A stretch of 64,000 bases of DNA from Deinococcus radiophilus (GTDB taxonomy: Bacteria; Deinococcota; Deinococci; Deinococcales; Deinococcaceae), in contig NZ_CP086380.1 in assembly GCF_020889625.1 (NCBI RefSeq), forward strand, positions 701,001 to 765,000. The letters are read 5' to 3'. Below are positions 18,931 through 27,827 of the stretch, piece by piece. The notes under the pieces were generated by a model that was not told the DNA's origin, made no database searches, and saw only the letters and a program-made list of their open reading frames with translations. How positions within the stretch are numbered: the stretch's first letter is position 1; each line of letters opens with the position of its first letter. The translations under genes and the position numbers were made by a program.

Positions 18931-19953
18931 ATGGCCCAGCCCTCTCACACGCTTCAACTTCCCTCGGACCAGACCGAAGCAGACCACCAGCGCTCACCCT
19001 ACGACTACGACGCCGCCGTGATCGGTGCCGGTCCAGCGGGCCTGAGTGCCGCCCTGGTGCTGGGTACGGCCCGCCGCCGGGTGCTGCTGCTGGACGGTGG
19101 ACCACCGCGCAATGCTGCTGCGCAGGCTGCACATGGCGTTTTTACGCGGGATGGTGCCGATCCGCTGAGCCTCAAGGCCGAAGGGTTGCGGCAGCTGGAA
19201 CCTTATGACGTGACGGTGGAGCAGGGAGCAGCGCGCCAGGTGCGGTTGGCCGAGGACGGCTTCGTGGTGCGGCTGGCGGTGGGTGAGGTGCGGGTCAGGC
19301 GGTTGCTGCTGGCGACGGGCCTAGAAGACCTGCTGCCAGCGGTCAATGGTCTGCGTGAACGCTGGGGCGAGTCGGTCCATCACTGTCCTTACTGTGACGG
19401 CTGGCCCAACCGTGAAGCGCAGCTGGCGGTTTTGGGCAGTCACCAGGAGGGCCACCACCTGGCGCTGAGCATGCGGGCCTGGACCGATCACCTCACCCTG
19501 CTGACCAACGGCCCTGATGAACTGACCGCTGAGCAGCGCCGTGACCTGCAGCGGCTGGACATTGCCCTGGACACCCGGCCCATCCTGCGGCTGTCGGACG
19601 CTGGGCGAGCTGACCTGGCCCGTGTGCATTTCCGGGATGGAGACACTCTGGACTTGGAAGCCGTGTTTCTGAATCCGCAGCAGCGGCAGCGCAGCAACCT
19701 GCCACACCGTCTGGGTCTACAGCTGGATGACAAAGGCCGCGTCCAGGTCAACGAACACGGCATGACCAGCCTGCGCGGGATCTGGGCGGCAGGGGACATG
19801 ACCGGAGCGCCGCAGTATGTCATGAGCGCCGCCGCTGCTGGTCAGGTGGCTGCCGTCAGCCTGAACGCCACCCTGATTCATGAGGATGTGCATGGGTACG
19901 GCGCCGCCTTTCACGAGTCACCTGAGAGCGAGGACAAGGGAGCGGAGCTGTGA
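18931..19953 (+). CDS. Thioredoxin-reductase-like FAD/NAD(P) oxidoreductase
   Basis: This 340-aa flavoprotein has an N-terminal FAD motif, VIGAGPAGLSAAL, at about 30-42, a redox-active CPYC pair (Cys152/Cys155) inserted as in thioredoxin reductases, and a C-terminal GIWAAGDMTGAPQYV FAD-binding block near 280. Residues 1-22 form an extra polar N terminus. It is distinct from the true trxB at 60.2 kb (CATC), and it lacks a clear GxGxxA NADPH motif: the equivalent region reads VLGSHQEGHHLAL. That may mean a different electron donor, as in ferredoxin- or NADPH-independent relatives. The following gene overlaps by four bases. Confidence 0.82.
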   Translation: MAQPSHTLQLPSDQTEADHQRSPYDYDAAVIGAGPAGLSAALVLGTARRRVLLLDGGPPRNAAAQAAHGVFTRDGADPLSLKAEGLRQLEPYDVTVEQGAARQVRLAEDGFVVRLAVGEVRVRRLLLATGLEDLLPAVNGLRERWGESVHHCPYCDGWPNREAQLAVLGSHQEGHHLALSMRAWTDHLTLLTNGPDELTAEQRRDLQRLDIALDTRPILRLSDAGRADLARVHFRDGDTLDLEAVFLNPQQRQRSNLPHRLGLQLDDKGRVQVNEHGMTSLRGIWAAGDMTGAPQYVMSAAAAGQVAAVSLNATLIHEDVHGYGAAFHESPESEDKGAEL

Positions 19954-20558
19954 GTCCTCAAAGTGAGCAACTGGCACAGGCCTGGGCGGCCATCGAAGCC
20001 GGACACTATGCCGAGGCCGAGGCCCTCCTGCGGGCCGACACCACTCCGGAAGGACGTCATGCGCTGGGCTACGCCTATACCTTCGCAGGCAATTTCGGTG
20101 CAGCCCGCGCCGTCTATCAGCAGTTGTGCCAAGCGGCGAAAGGGGAGGCTGACGAGCACCGCTATCTGCACCAGTTGGGCATGGTGGAGCGCGAAGCCGG
20201 AGACCATGCGGCCGCCCTCGCCCTGTTTGAGCAGGAGCGCAAGCTGATCGAACGCCAGGGGCTGGGTCCGCTGGAATGCGCTGTGAATGGCTATGAGCTG
20301 GCCCTGAGTCGCCACGCTCTGGGCCAGGAACGTGAAGCCCACGCAGCGCTGGCCGATGCTTTCGCTGAGGCGGTCACAGCAGACGACGCGACGACCCTGG
20401 GCTGCCTGTGGCGGCTGGCGGGTGACTTTGCGCGTGCCGATGACAACGCAGAAGCAGCCCAAGACGCTTATACCCATGCCCGCACCCACTTTGCGGCGGC
20501 TGAGGATACGGCAGCCGTAGAGGAGATACAGGGTCGCCTCGCCGGGTTGGAGCGGTAG
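19950..20558 (+). CDS. TPR-like helical repeat protein
   Basis: The 202-aa protein is almost entirely helical with repeated Ala-rich helix pairs of about 34 residues (AWAAIEAGHYAEAEALL, LGYAYTFAGNFGAARAVY, LGMVEREAGDHAAALALF), the tetratricopeptide pattern, suggesting a protein-binding scaffold. The GTG start overlaps the flavoprotein stop by four bases and the next gene starts immediately after its stop, so it lies in the middle of an operon. No specific function can be assigned. Confidence 0.7.
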   Translation: MSPQSEQLAQAWAAIEAGHYAEAEALLRADTTPEGRHALGYAYTFAGNFGAARAVYQQLCQAAKGEADEHRYLHQLGMVEREAGDHAAALALFEQERKLIERQGLGPLECAVNGYELALSRHALGQEREAHAALADAFAEAVTADDATTLGCLWRLAGDFARADDNAEAAQDAYTHARTHFAAAEDTAAVEEIQGRLAGLER

Positions 20559-21187
20559 GTGCCAGCGGTTCTGTTTGATCTGGACGGCACCCTGCACGAC
20601 CGCTCGGCCACGTTGCGCGGCTGGCTGCCTGGGCATCTGGAGCGCTTCGGCCTGCCCAGTATGCGGCCCGCTTTATGACGCTGGATGACCTCGGCTACCG
20701 CTCCAAGCGGGAAGTGTTTCCTGCCTTGGTTCAGGAGTTCGGGTTGGCCGTTTCACCGGAAGAATTATTCGCTGACTTCGGTTTGCTGCTGCGCCAGGCT
20801 CAGCCTATGCCCCACGCCGCCGAGGTGCTGGCCGAGCTGCGCCGCCGGGACGTACGGCTGGGCCTCGTGACGAACGGTTGGTCGGCCGTGCAGCGCGAAT
20901 GTCTGGAACGCTGTGGCCTGAGCGGAGCTTTCGGCGTGGTGCTGATCAGTGAAGAAGTGGGCCTCAGCAAGCCAGACCCGCGCATCTACACCCTGGCGCT
21001 GGACGAGCTGGAAGTGACGGCGGAGGATGCCTGGTTCGTGGGTGACTCGCCGCGCAATGACATCCAGGGTCCACAGGAGGTGGGCCTACGGGCCGCCTAT
21101 CTGCCGGGCGGGCATCCATTGACCTCAGAACAGCCGGACGCGGTGCTGCGTGGTCTCCGCGATGTGCTGGATCTGAGCGAATGGTGA
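20559..21187 (+). pseudogene. HAD-superfamily hydrolase, -1 frameshift
   Basis: A GTG at 20559, touching the previous stop, opens PAVLFDLDGTLHDRSA with the HAD motif I DxDGT. The frame then ends at a TGA (20674-20676), while the rest of the protein continues in another frame from about 20657 (QYAARFMTLDDLGYRSKRE) to 21187 with motif II VTNGW, motif III KPDPRIY and motif IV GDSPRND. One missing base near 20655-20659 (CTGCCCAGT) explains it. Neither fragment alone would be active: the nucleophile Asp is on one and the rest of the active site on the other. Intact, it would be about 209 aa and resemble phosphoglycolate-phosphatase-like enzymes. A sequencing error is possible. Confidence 0.78.
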
Positions 21188-21534
21188 TGTCCGACCTGCC
21201 ACCCCTATCAGCACCCAACGACGCTGACATCCAGGCGGAATTTATCCGGGTGGTGTCCGTCGGCGGAGCGCTGGACGGCCGCCTGTGGCTGGAAGTGGGC
21301 CTGATTCGCTGGACTGGCCCCCATACTCCTGCCCTGACATGGCAAGTGGCTGACTCGTTGCCGGCTGGCGCCAGTGCGGAGGCGGTGACCACTGCTCAGA
21401 CGGCGCTGTTGAACGACGCACGTTACTTTGCGGTCTGTGAGCGCTGCGGCCGGCGGTGCCCGCAGGGCTGGATGCTGGACGGCGTGACCTGTCAGGCCTG
21501 CGCCGAGCGGTTTCTAGAGCATTTGACAGAATAA
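21187..21534 (+). CDS. Hypothetical protein with C-terminal cysteine pairs
   Basis: The 115-aa product is unassigned. Its C terminus has two CxxC pairs, CERCG...C and CQAC, within about 22 residues, forming a likely zinc ribbon or knuckle, and the N-terminal two thirds is a mixed strand/helix region. The ATG at 21187 shares its A with the stop of the HAD gene; an upstream in-frame ATG at 21181 is possible. It is the last gene of the 18931-21534 cluster. Confidence 0.6.
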   Translation: MSDLPPLSAPNDADIQAEFIRVVSVGGALDGRLWLEVGLIRWTGPHTPALTWQVADSLPAGASAEAVTTAQTALLNDARYFAVCERCGRRCPQGWMLDGVTCQACAERFLEHLTE

Positions 21535-21593
21535 GCGAAGCGTTTCTGTCCGAGCCGTGCGAGTAAAATACTATGAGCAGGACGGAAAATGGA

Positions 21594-21622
21594 GCGAGTA
21601 AGAGTGCCTTTCTCTTGCTCGC
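21594..21622 (+). terminator. Terminator-like hairpin
   Basis: GCGAGTAAGAG and CTCTTGCTCGC pair over 11 positions with one G-T pair around TGCCTTT. The trailing sequence GTAATTTG has only a short T run. The position, 60 nt past the Cys-pair gene and before hrpB, fits an operon end. Confidence 0.45.
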
Positions 21623-21706
21623 GTAATTTGAAGAACTGCTCTAGGCGTGGTGTACTGACGCCGGTGCATTAGCATGGTGCTGCCCGGCCCTGCGCCCTGC
21701 CTGCCT

Positions 21707-24169
21707 ATGACTGATCTCCCTGCCCTCACCGCCCTGCCGGATCTCCGCACCACCCTGGCCGCTCATCCGTTGGTGCTGCTTCAGGCCCCGACCGGCGCGG
21801 GCAAATCCACGGCCCTACCGCTGGAGTTGCTGGCTGAACCCTGGCTGGCGGGGCGCAAAGTGCTGCTGCTTCAGCCCCGGCGGGTGGCGGTGCGTGGGGT
21901 AGCGGCGCGGTTGGCAGCACAGTTGGGGCAGAACGTGGGCGAGACGGTGGGCAGCCGGGTCCGTTTCGAGTCGCGGGTTTCCGGAGCCACCCAGCTGGAG
22001 GTCATGACCGAGGGCATTCTGACCCGCCGCCTGGGGCGTGACCCGGAGCTCAGTGACGTGGGCCTGGTCATTCTGGACGAATTTCACGAGCGGAGCCTGA
22101 ATGCTGATCTGGCCCTGGCCCTGCTGCGTGAAGTGCAGGGGGCGCTGCGCGATGACCTGCGCGTACTGATCATGTCGGCCACGTTGGACGCCGACCTGCC
22201 TGCCCGCTTGGGCGCGCCGCTGGTCCGCAGCGAGGGCCGCACCTATCCAGTCGAGGTGCGGTATGCCCAGGCCGAGCCAGGCGGGCGCATCGGGGACACG
22301 GTGGCCGGGGCAGTGCGCCGAGCACTGGCCGAGGAAAGCGGTGATGTCCTGGCCTTCTTACCGGGCGTGGCCGAAATCCGTCAGGCTCAGGCGGCGCTGA
22401 GTGAAGTGGACGCTGTAGTGTTGCCACTCTACGGTGAGCTGCCGCCTACCGAGCAGGCCCGTGCTGTGACGCCTGATCCGCAGGGACAGCGGAGGGTTAT
22501 CCTGGCAACCTCTATCGCAGAAACGTCGCTTACCATTGAAGGCGTACGGGTGGTGGTGGACAGCGGGCAGCGACGTTCTCAGGCTTACGATCCCAGCACG
22601 GGCCTGACTGGCCTACGAACCGGACGCGTGACCCGCGCTGAGGCAGAACAGCGGGCTGGACGTGCAGGCCGCACTGCGCCTGGCGTGGTGTACCGGCTGT
22701 GGCCGGAGCGGACCCAGGCGCTGCTGGCGGCTGACCGCCCTCCTGAAATGCTTGGGGCTGACCTGGGCCCACTGCGGCTGGAACTGGCGGCCTGGGGCGT
22801 GACTGATCCGGGCAGCATGGAGTGGCTGGACGCGCCGCCTTCTCCCGCATGGTCCGCTGCCGGCGAAGTGTTGCGCGGTCTGGACGCTCTGGACAGTGGG
22901 GGCCGTGTCACCGAGGCGGGAGAGGCCTTGCTGCGTTTCCCTACCCATCCCCGTTTGGCGCACCTGCTGGCCGAAGGCCGCACCGGATTGGCCGCCGATG
23001 TGGCCGCACTGCTCGAAGAACGCGGCCCACGCCTGGACGGGGCCGATCTCACTGAGCGGGTGGCTGCGCTGCGTCAGGCCAGAGGGTCTGGGCGGCTAGG
23101 GGAATGGGCGGGTGCCGAACGGCTGGCGCGGCAATGGCGGCGCTTGTTGGATGTTCCGCAGGATGATGCCCAGCCGGACGCTGAGCATGTGGGGTGGCTG
23201 GTGGCCCTGGCTTACCCGGAGCGCGTAGCTTTACTGCGCCCCGGCGAGCGCGGACGTTACCTGCTGGCGGGTGGGCAGGGGGCCGAACTGTCCCCTGATG
23301 ATCCCTTAAGTGGCCAGAGTGCGCTGGCGGTGGCCCATCTGGACGGCGTAGCCGAAGGGCGGCGTGGTCCTGAAGGCCGCATCTTCCTGGCCGCGCCGCT
23401 GGCCCGTCAGGAGTTGGAGGCGCGGGCCACCTGGCAGCCACGTACCGATTGGGACAGCCGCACCGGACGCCTGCTGGCGCAGGAGGAATGGCGCGTGGGA
23501 GCGCTGGTCCTGGATACCCGCCCACTACGCGAACCTGACCCGCACGCGGCTGCGGCCGCCGTGGCCCGCGCCGTGACCCGCGAGGGGCTCCACCTGCTGA
23601 CCTTTTCCCCGGCGGCCCAGAGTCTGCGGGACCGGGTAAACTCGCTGCGGACCTGGCGGCCCGATGAGGGTTGGCCCAACCTGAGCGACGCGGCCCTGCT
23701 AAGAAGCACGGATATCTGGCTGGCCCCTTTTCTGGCTGGCATCCGCAGCCGTGAGGCGCTGGCCCGATTGGACTTGCTCCCGGCCCTGCAAGCGCAGTTG
23801 CCCTGGCCGCTGGCCTCGCAACTGGATGATCTGGCCCCCACCCACCTCACCGTGCCCAGTGGCAACCGTATCCGGCTGGACTACGCCCCCGACGGCAGCC
23901 CCCCGGTGCTGGCAGTCAAGGTGCAGGAGCTGTTCGGCCTCAATGACACGCCGACGGTGAATGCGGGCCGGACCGCCGTGTTGCTGCACCTGCTATCCCC
24001 CGCCCGCCGCCCGGTCCAGGTCACGCAGGACCTCCGCTCCTTCTGGCAACACGGTTACTTCGAGGTGCGTAAGGATCTGCGGGGGCGCTACCCCAAGCAC
24101 CCCTGGCCGGATGACCCAGCCAGTCACGCGCCCACCGCCAAGACGAAACGGGCGCTGGAGCGCGGCTGA
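21707..24169 (+). CDS. hrpB: ATP-dependent RNA helicase HrpB
   Basis: This 820-aa DEAH-box helicase shows Walker A QAPTGAGKST near residue 37, motif Ia LLQPRRVAVRG, the DEFHERS box near 126, MSATLD (motif III), ILATSIAETSLTIEGV and QRAGRAGRT (motif VI), followed by the HA2 region and the HrpB-specific C terminus ending in GRYPKHPWPDDP. Its role in bacteria is poorly defined; RNA processing or mRNA decay is proposed for relatives. The ATG at 21707 gives the usual start; an in-frame ATG at 21674 adds 11 residues of low similarity. Confidence 0.93.
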   Translation: MTDLPALTALPDLRTTLAAHPLVLLQAPTGAGKSTALPLELLAEPWLAGRKVLLLQPRRVAVRGVAARLAAQLGQNVGETVGSRVRFESRVSGATQLEVMTEGILTRRLGRDPELSDVGLVILDEFHERSLNADLALALLREVQGALRDDLRVLIMSATLDADLPARLGAPLVRSEGRTYPVEVRYAQAEPGGRIGDTVAGAVRRALAEESGDVLAFLPGVAEIRQAQAALSEVDAVVLPLYGELPPTEQARAVTPDPQGQRRVILATSIAETSLTIEGVRVVVDSGQRRSQAYDPSTGLTGLRTGRVTRAEAEQRAGRAGRTAPGVVYRLWPERTQALLAADRPPEMLGADLGPLRLELAAWGVTDPGSMEWLDAPPSPAWSAAGEVLRGLDALDSGGRVTEAGEALLRFPTHPRLAHLLAEGRTGLAADVAALLEERGPRLDGADLTERVAALRQARGSGRLGEWAGAERLARQWRRLLDVPQDDAQPDAEHVGWLVALAYPERVALLRPGERGRYLLAGGQGAELSPDDPLSGQSALAVAHLDGVAEGRRGPEGRIFLAAPLARQELEARATWQPRTDWDSRTGRLLAQEEWRVGALVLDTRPLREPDPHAAAAAVARAVTREGLHLLTFSPAAQSLRDRVNSLRTWRPDEGWPNLSDAALLRSTDIWLAPFLAGIRSREALARLDLLPALQAQLPWPLASQLDDLAPTHLTVPSGNRIRLDYAPDGSPPVLAVKVQELFGLNDTPTVNAGRTAVLLHLLSPARRPVQVTQDLRSFWQHGYFEVRKDLRGRYPKHPWPDDPASHAPTAKTKRALERG

Positions 24170-24199
24170 TGAGAACGCATCGTCCGTGTGGGGCAGGGA

Positions 24200-24490
24200 T
24201 CACATCTCACGCTCAGGCAGGCCCGTCAGGAAGCCGTCCATGCTGCTACGGTTTTTCTCTTGCGGGTAGCGGAGAATGCCTTCTGGTCCCTTCTCAACAT
24301 CCAACACGAAGATGTTGCGGGTACTCGCCATGGGGGGAAGAGGGCAGCAAGCCCTTCGGAGAGATGTTGACCCGCCCTCCTCTTGCAGCCGTGGCCACGA
24401 AAAAGCTGGGTTGCTGTGCAATAAACATCTGTAGACAACCCTGGATGTCGTCGAGTTGTTGGGCTATGACCTCAGTGTAGAGGTCATCCG
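24200..24490 (-). pseudogene. Remnant of a pyridoxamine 5'-phosphate oxidase-family gene
   Basis: Two separated pieces of one PPOX-type FMN-binding protein remain. The first (24348-24490) reads DLYTEVIAQQLDDIQ, then FFVATAARGGRVNISPKGL, the N-terminal FMN-binding strand region. The second (24200-24340), in another frame, reads TRNIFVLDVE followed at once by GILRYPQEKNRSSMDGFLTG, which normally lie some distance apart near the C terminus. The middle of the gene, about 100 codons, and part of the C-terminal half are therefore deleted, and the junction is out of frame. The family call comes from recalled sequence patterns and needs a profile search. Confidence 0.6.
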
Positions 24491-24645
24491 GAACATGGGT
24501 ATGAGGTCCAAACCCGTCTGTGCCTCCTCGCTCTCCTGCGGAGCTGTGCCCGTCTGCTCGCCTACAACCCGCACAGGTACGCCCATCTCCGCGATCTTCC
24601 GGGGCAGCCTCTAGGCCCCCTGTGCTGGTCTGAGAAGATGCGGCT

Positions 24646-25426
24646 TCAAAGACTGGAGGATTTATGTGCCACAAACAGAATGCGCGTAAAGGCATAGAAG
24701 ACCCGTTCGTCACCGAAGACGCTAAGGAGCCGCTGGCGGTAAGTGTCCTCGAATCGGGCGGCATCTTCAGCGTTCAGGCGTGAGAGGTAAGGCACCAGCG
24801 CCGTTCCACGGACCCATTCCAGCACGCCCTCAGCTCCGCTTAGCTCTGTGGGGTAGACCCGGCTGATCACTTCCAGCTCTCTTGCCCCCAGGCCGTCTAG
24901 AATCTCGGCGTAGGCTGCGGGCGTCAGGACAGGTGTGGCCCCATGCACCGGCCCGAAACGGGTGTAGCCGCCCAACTCGTGCCGTGAATTCATCAGCCGT
25001 TTCCGTGATCAGGCGGTGGCTGACGTGGTCGTGGTTGGCAGGCACCTGCACTGCCAGTACGCCACCAGGGTTCAGGCGTTCCCACAATCCGGCCAGCAGC
25101 GCCGGGTGATCAGGCAACCACTGCAACGCCGCATTGGAATACAGCAGGTCATAGGTGCCGTCTAACTCGCGCAGGTCACTCTGCCGAAAGCTGAGGTGAG
25201 CTGCGGTGTGTGCTTGTGCCTGGGCCAGCATTTCGGCGCTGGCATCTATACCCATCACTGCAGCCCCTGGGAAACGTTGAGCCAGGGCCAAGGTCTGTTC
25301 TCCAGTACCACACCCCAGGTCGGCCACGCGGCGGTAAGGCAGGTCTGGGATCATCGCCTGGAGATCCAGGGCAGGCTGCTCACGGGCGGCGCGAAACTTG
25401 TGATACTGATCTGGATTCCAAGCCAT
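24646..25426 (-). pseudogene. tam: Trans-aconitate 2-methyltransferase, +1 frameshift
   Basis: The SAM-dependent methyltransferase opens with MAWNPDQYHKF, a Tam signature, then VADLGCGTGEQTLAL (motif I), GIDASAEML and DLLYSNAALQWLPDH (motifs II-III). Near 24978-24983 the frame breaks: the first frame continues as nonsense, while ELGGYTRFGPVHG and the rest of the C-terminal lid, ending near FTRILFVAH, follow in the next frame. Removing one base joins them as FTAELGGYTRF. The combined length, about 260 aa, matches Tam. Tam methylates trans-aconitate, a toxic by-product of the citrate cycle. It may be inactive here or the break may be a read error. Confidence 0.8.
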
Positions 25427-25506
25427 ACCCAGAAGGTAGCGTGACCTGCCTAAGTCCTGTACGTACTGGGGTAGTAACAAGGGAAAGGGGATCTCTGTGT
25501 TTGAAT

Positions 25507-26484
25507 TTAGCCTTCTGGATCTGTCGGTGGGTCACCTTTATGGTGGCGTGCATCGAGTTGTTCACGTAGGCTCTGACGCCAGCGGCGGCGGCGTTTCCAG
25601 CGCAGGGTGTTGGCGCTTTCCTGTGGTTCTCCGCGCTCTTGATTGGTCAGGGTCATGCCCACGCTCGCCAGCATCACCAAGACCAGCGCGGTCCACTGCA
25701 CAGGGCTCAGTTGTTCGCCCAACAGCAGCAGGCCTGCGATGGCGGCCAGCGCCGGCTCCAGGCTGCTCAGCACCCCGAAGACCTTGGGCGGAATGAATTT
25801 CATCGCTTGCATTTCTAGGGTGTAGGGGACGGCGCTGCTCAGCAGGGCCACGCCCAGGCCCGCCAGCAGAATGTTCGGTGCCAGCAACGAGGCTCCGGCC
25901 CCCAGCACCGCAAAGGGCACGGTAACGGCGGCGGCCACCCACATCCCGGCGGTCACGCTGATCGTGCCCGAAAGCTCGCGGCTGACCCGACTGCCCGCCA
26001 GGATATACAGTGCCCAGAAAAATCCGGCCAGCAGCGCAAAGCCCATGCCCACCGGGTCCAGGCCCTGCAACTCGCCACGCGGAGCCATCAGCGCGATTCC
26101 GGCAGCGGCCAACAGCACCCACAAGAAGTCAGCTGGGCGGCGCGATAGGTACAGCGACAGCGCCAGCGGCCCGGTAAATTCGATGGTTACGGCTACCCCC
26201 AGCGGCAGCCGCTCCAGCGAGGCATAGAAGCTGAGGTTCATCAGGCCCAGCGCCAGACCGTAGGGAACAATCAAGCGCCAGTGCGCCGGGACGATGCGGT
26301 GAAAAGGAGGCCGGAACAGCAGCGTGAGCAAGGCGGCAGCCAGCACCACCCGCAGCCCGGCAGTTCCCATCGCGCCCACGGCCGGAAAGAGACCCTTGGC
26401 GATGGCCGCTCCACCCTGAATGGTCAGCATCCCCGTCAGCAACATCAGCAGCGGAGGAAAGCGGGGAGGGGCACTCTGAGTCAT
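25507..26484 (-). CDS. EamA-family (RhtA-like) transporter
   Basis: This 325-aa inner-membrane protein has about ten hydrophobic segments in two EamA repeats, with RhtA-like features such as GAAIAKGLFPAVGA near the N terminus and VAVTIEFTGPLALSL. RhtA exports threonine and homoserine; the substrate here is unknown. The tail after about residue 285 is strongly basic (WKRRRRWRQS) and then acidic, and is cytoplasmic. The start at 26484 (MTQSAPPRF) is chosen because the first membrane segment follows it directly; the open extension to 26643 overlaps the lepB start region. Confidence 0.88.
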   Translation of the reverse strand: MTQSAPPRFPPLLMLLTGMLTIQGGAAIAKGLFPAVGAMGTAGLRVVLAAALLTLLFRPPFHRIVPAHWRLIVPYGLALGLMNLSFYASLERLPLGVAVTIEFTGPLALSLYLSRRPADFLWVLLAAAGIALMAPRGELQGLDPVGMGFALLAGFFWALYILAGSRVSRELSGTISVTAGMWVAAAVTVPFAVLGAGASLLAPNILLAGLGVALLSSAVPYTLEMQAMKFIPPKVFGVLSSLEPALAAIAGLLLLGEQLSPVQWTALVLVMLASVGMTLTNQERGEPQESANTLRWKRRRRWRQSLREQLDARHHKGDPPTDPEG

Positions 26485-26621
26485 AGCGGCGATGTTAGAG
26501 CATTTGGCCGCAGGCCTGTACGTTGTCTCATAGGCCAGCGCCGCACACCCTGAGTCAAATCTTGCCTCATTGTCACTTCGTATAAGATGCGGGGCAGTGA
26601 ACGCAGTGAAAGAGGCCCAGC

Positions 26622-27497
26622 ATGTCTGATTTTCAGGATCCACACGGTCAGCCCCAAGCGGCGCAGGAGGCCGGCCAAAGCCCTCAGCCCAGCCGCGTGA
26701 CAGGAGCGCCCGCCGCGCAGACTGTCACTGTGCCGCGCCGCCGCAGCCCGTTGGCCCGCTTCTGGAAGGAGTGGGGCGAGCCGATTGTGTTCGCGCTGCT
26801 CATCACGCAGTTCATCGCGACGATGGTGCGCGTAGACGGTGCCAGCATGATGCCCAACCTGCGCCACCAGGAACGGGTGATCGTGCCCAAATACGAAACC
26901 TGGCTGCACCGCATGGGCGTTGGAGAGTTTGAGCGGGGCGACATTGTGGTATTCAAGCCGCCACGGGCCGCAGCTGCAGTGGTTCCTACCCTACGTGATG
27001 ACTTCCTGGGGCTGTGGACCTACCGTCCCTTCTTGATCAAGCGCATCATCGGCGTAGAGGGGGACCGCATCCGCATCCAGGGCGGCGAGGTCTGGATCAA
27101 CGACAAGCCGCTGGATTCCAGCTTTACCACCGACTACTGGCAGGAGCAGGGCTGCTGGGACCGCGACAGCGCCATTGCCAATCAGGCGACGTCGGCTGGT
27201 CAGGGCATTGTTCCCGATCAGCTGGAACTCACGGTGCCTGAGGGCCACTATTTCGTGATGGGTGACAACCGCCATCCCAGTGGTTCCGAGGATTCCCGTT
27301 CGTTCGGAACGGTCCCACTAAGTGACGTGGCCGGCCGCGCTGCCGCCGTAGTCTGGCCGCTGCAGCGCCCCAATGAGCTGAGCTATGACTGCGCCGCCAA
27401 CCAGACGGTGAATCCCAGTCAGGATCAAGAATCGGCTTTCCGGACCCTCCCCGCCCCGCCCGCCTTTGATCAGCTGGAGCAGCAGCTAGGGCAATAA
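26622..27497 (+). CDS. lepB: Signal peptidase I
   Basis: This 291-aa membrane peptidase cleaves signal peptides of exported proteins. One N-terminal membrane anchor covers about residues 52-70, the nucleophile is Ser75 in VDGASMMP, the general base Lys140 in FLIKRIIGVEGDR, and the box GDNRHPSGSEDSR follows. A proline/glutamine-rich cytoplasmic tail of about 45 residues precedes the anchor. The gene is divergent from the EamA exporter. Confidence 0.95.
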   Translation: MSDFQDPHGQPQAAQEAGQSPQPSRVTGAPAAQTVTVPRRRSPLARFWKEWGEPIVFALLITQFIATMVRVDGASMMPNLRHQERVIVPKYETWLHRMGVGEFERGDIVVFKPPRAAAAVVPTLRDDFLGLWTYRPFLIKRIIGVEGDRIRIQGGEVWINDKPLDSSFTTDYWQEQGCWDRDSAIANQATSAGQGIVPDQLELTVPEGHYFVMGDNRHPSGSEDSRSFGTVPLSDVAGRAAAVVWPLQRPNELSYDCAANQTVNPSQDQESAFRTLPAPPAFDQLEQQLGQ

Positions 27498-27827
27498 AGA
27501 CTGTCCGGATAAATCATAGAAGTGATTCGGCCAGTGATGCGTCTGCGCTTGCCCTGCCTATCAGTCAAGCACTGAACAAGCAGGGCTTCTCGCATGATGA
27601 GGCTGAAAACTGCGCTCAGACCTGTGCCTCCACTCCCACCGCCTTGTGACGTTTTGCTGATGTTTCCCCCGTGACGGGTCAGTGCTAGAGCTGTGCGAGC
27701 CCACCTGACATAGTGTCGTCAGAAATGATGCATCACCACGGGACCTGCTACCAACACTGGTTGTGGCGTCCGCCGATCTGATCCGTGCCTATGAAGACTG
27801 GAATGTCTCTGCTGGCATGGAAGCCGC
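27498..27827. other. Intergenic region with a terminator-like hairpin and a possible gene remnant
   Basis: The 330 nt after lepB contain inverted arms GCCCTGC (27551-27557) and GCAGGGC (27580-27586) followed by TTCTCG, a weak terminator candidate. At its right end a plus-strand frame reads LLPTLVVASADLIRAYEDWN and closes with TAG at 27829-27831. It looks protein-like but has no start, because an in-frame stop lies about 40 codons upstream, so it may be the 3' scrap of a lost gene. No family was recognised. Confidence 0.35.

Noticed and set aside
20655..20676. Programmed -1 frameshift in the HAD gene
   Set aside because: There is no X_XXY_YYZ heptamer or following hairpin that I can see; mutation or read error is simpler.
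24294..24764. Intact 156-aa gene over the PPOX remnant
   Set aside because: Only residues around the FMN-binding strand look like a family; the long upstream part is low-complexity read-out, and the family's centre and end are missing or out of frame.
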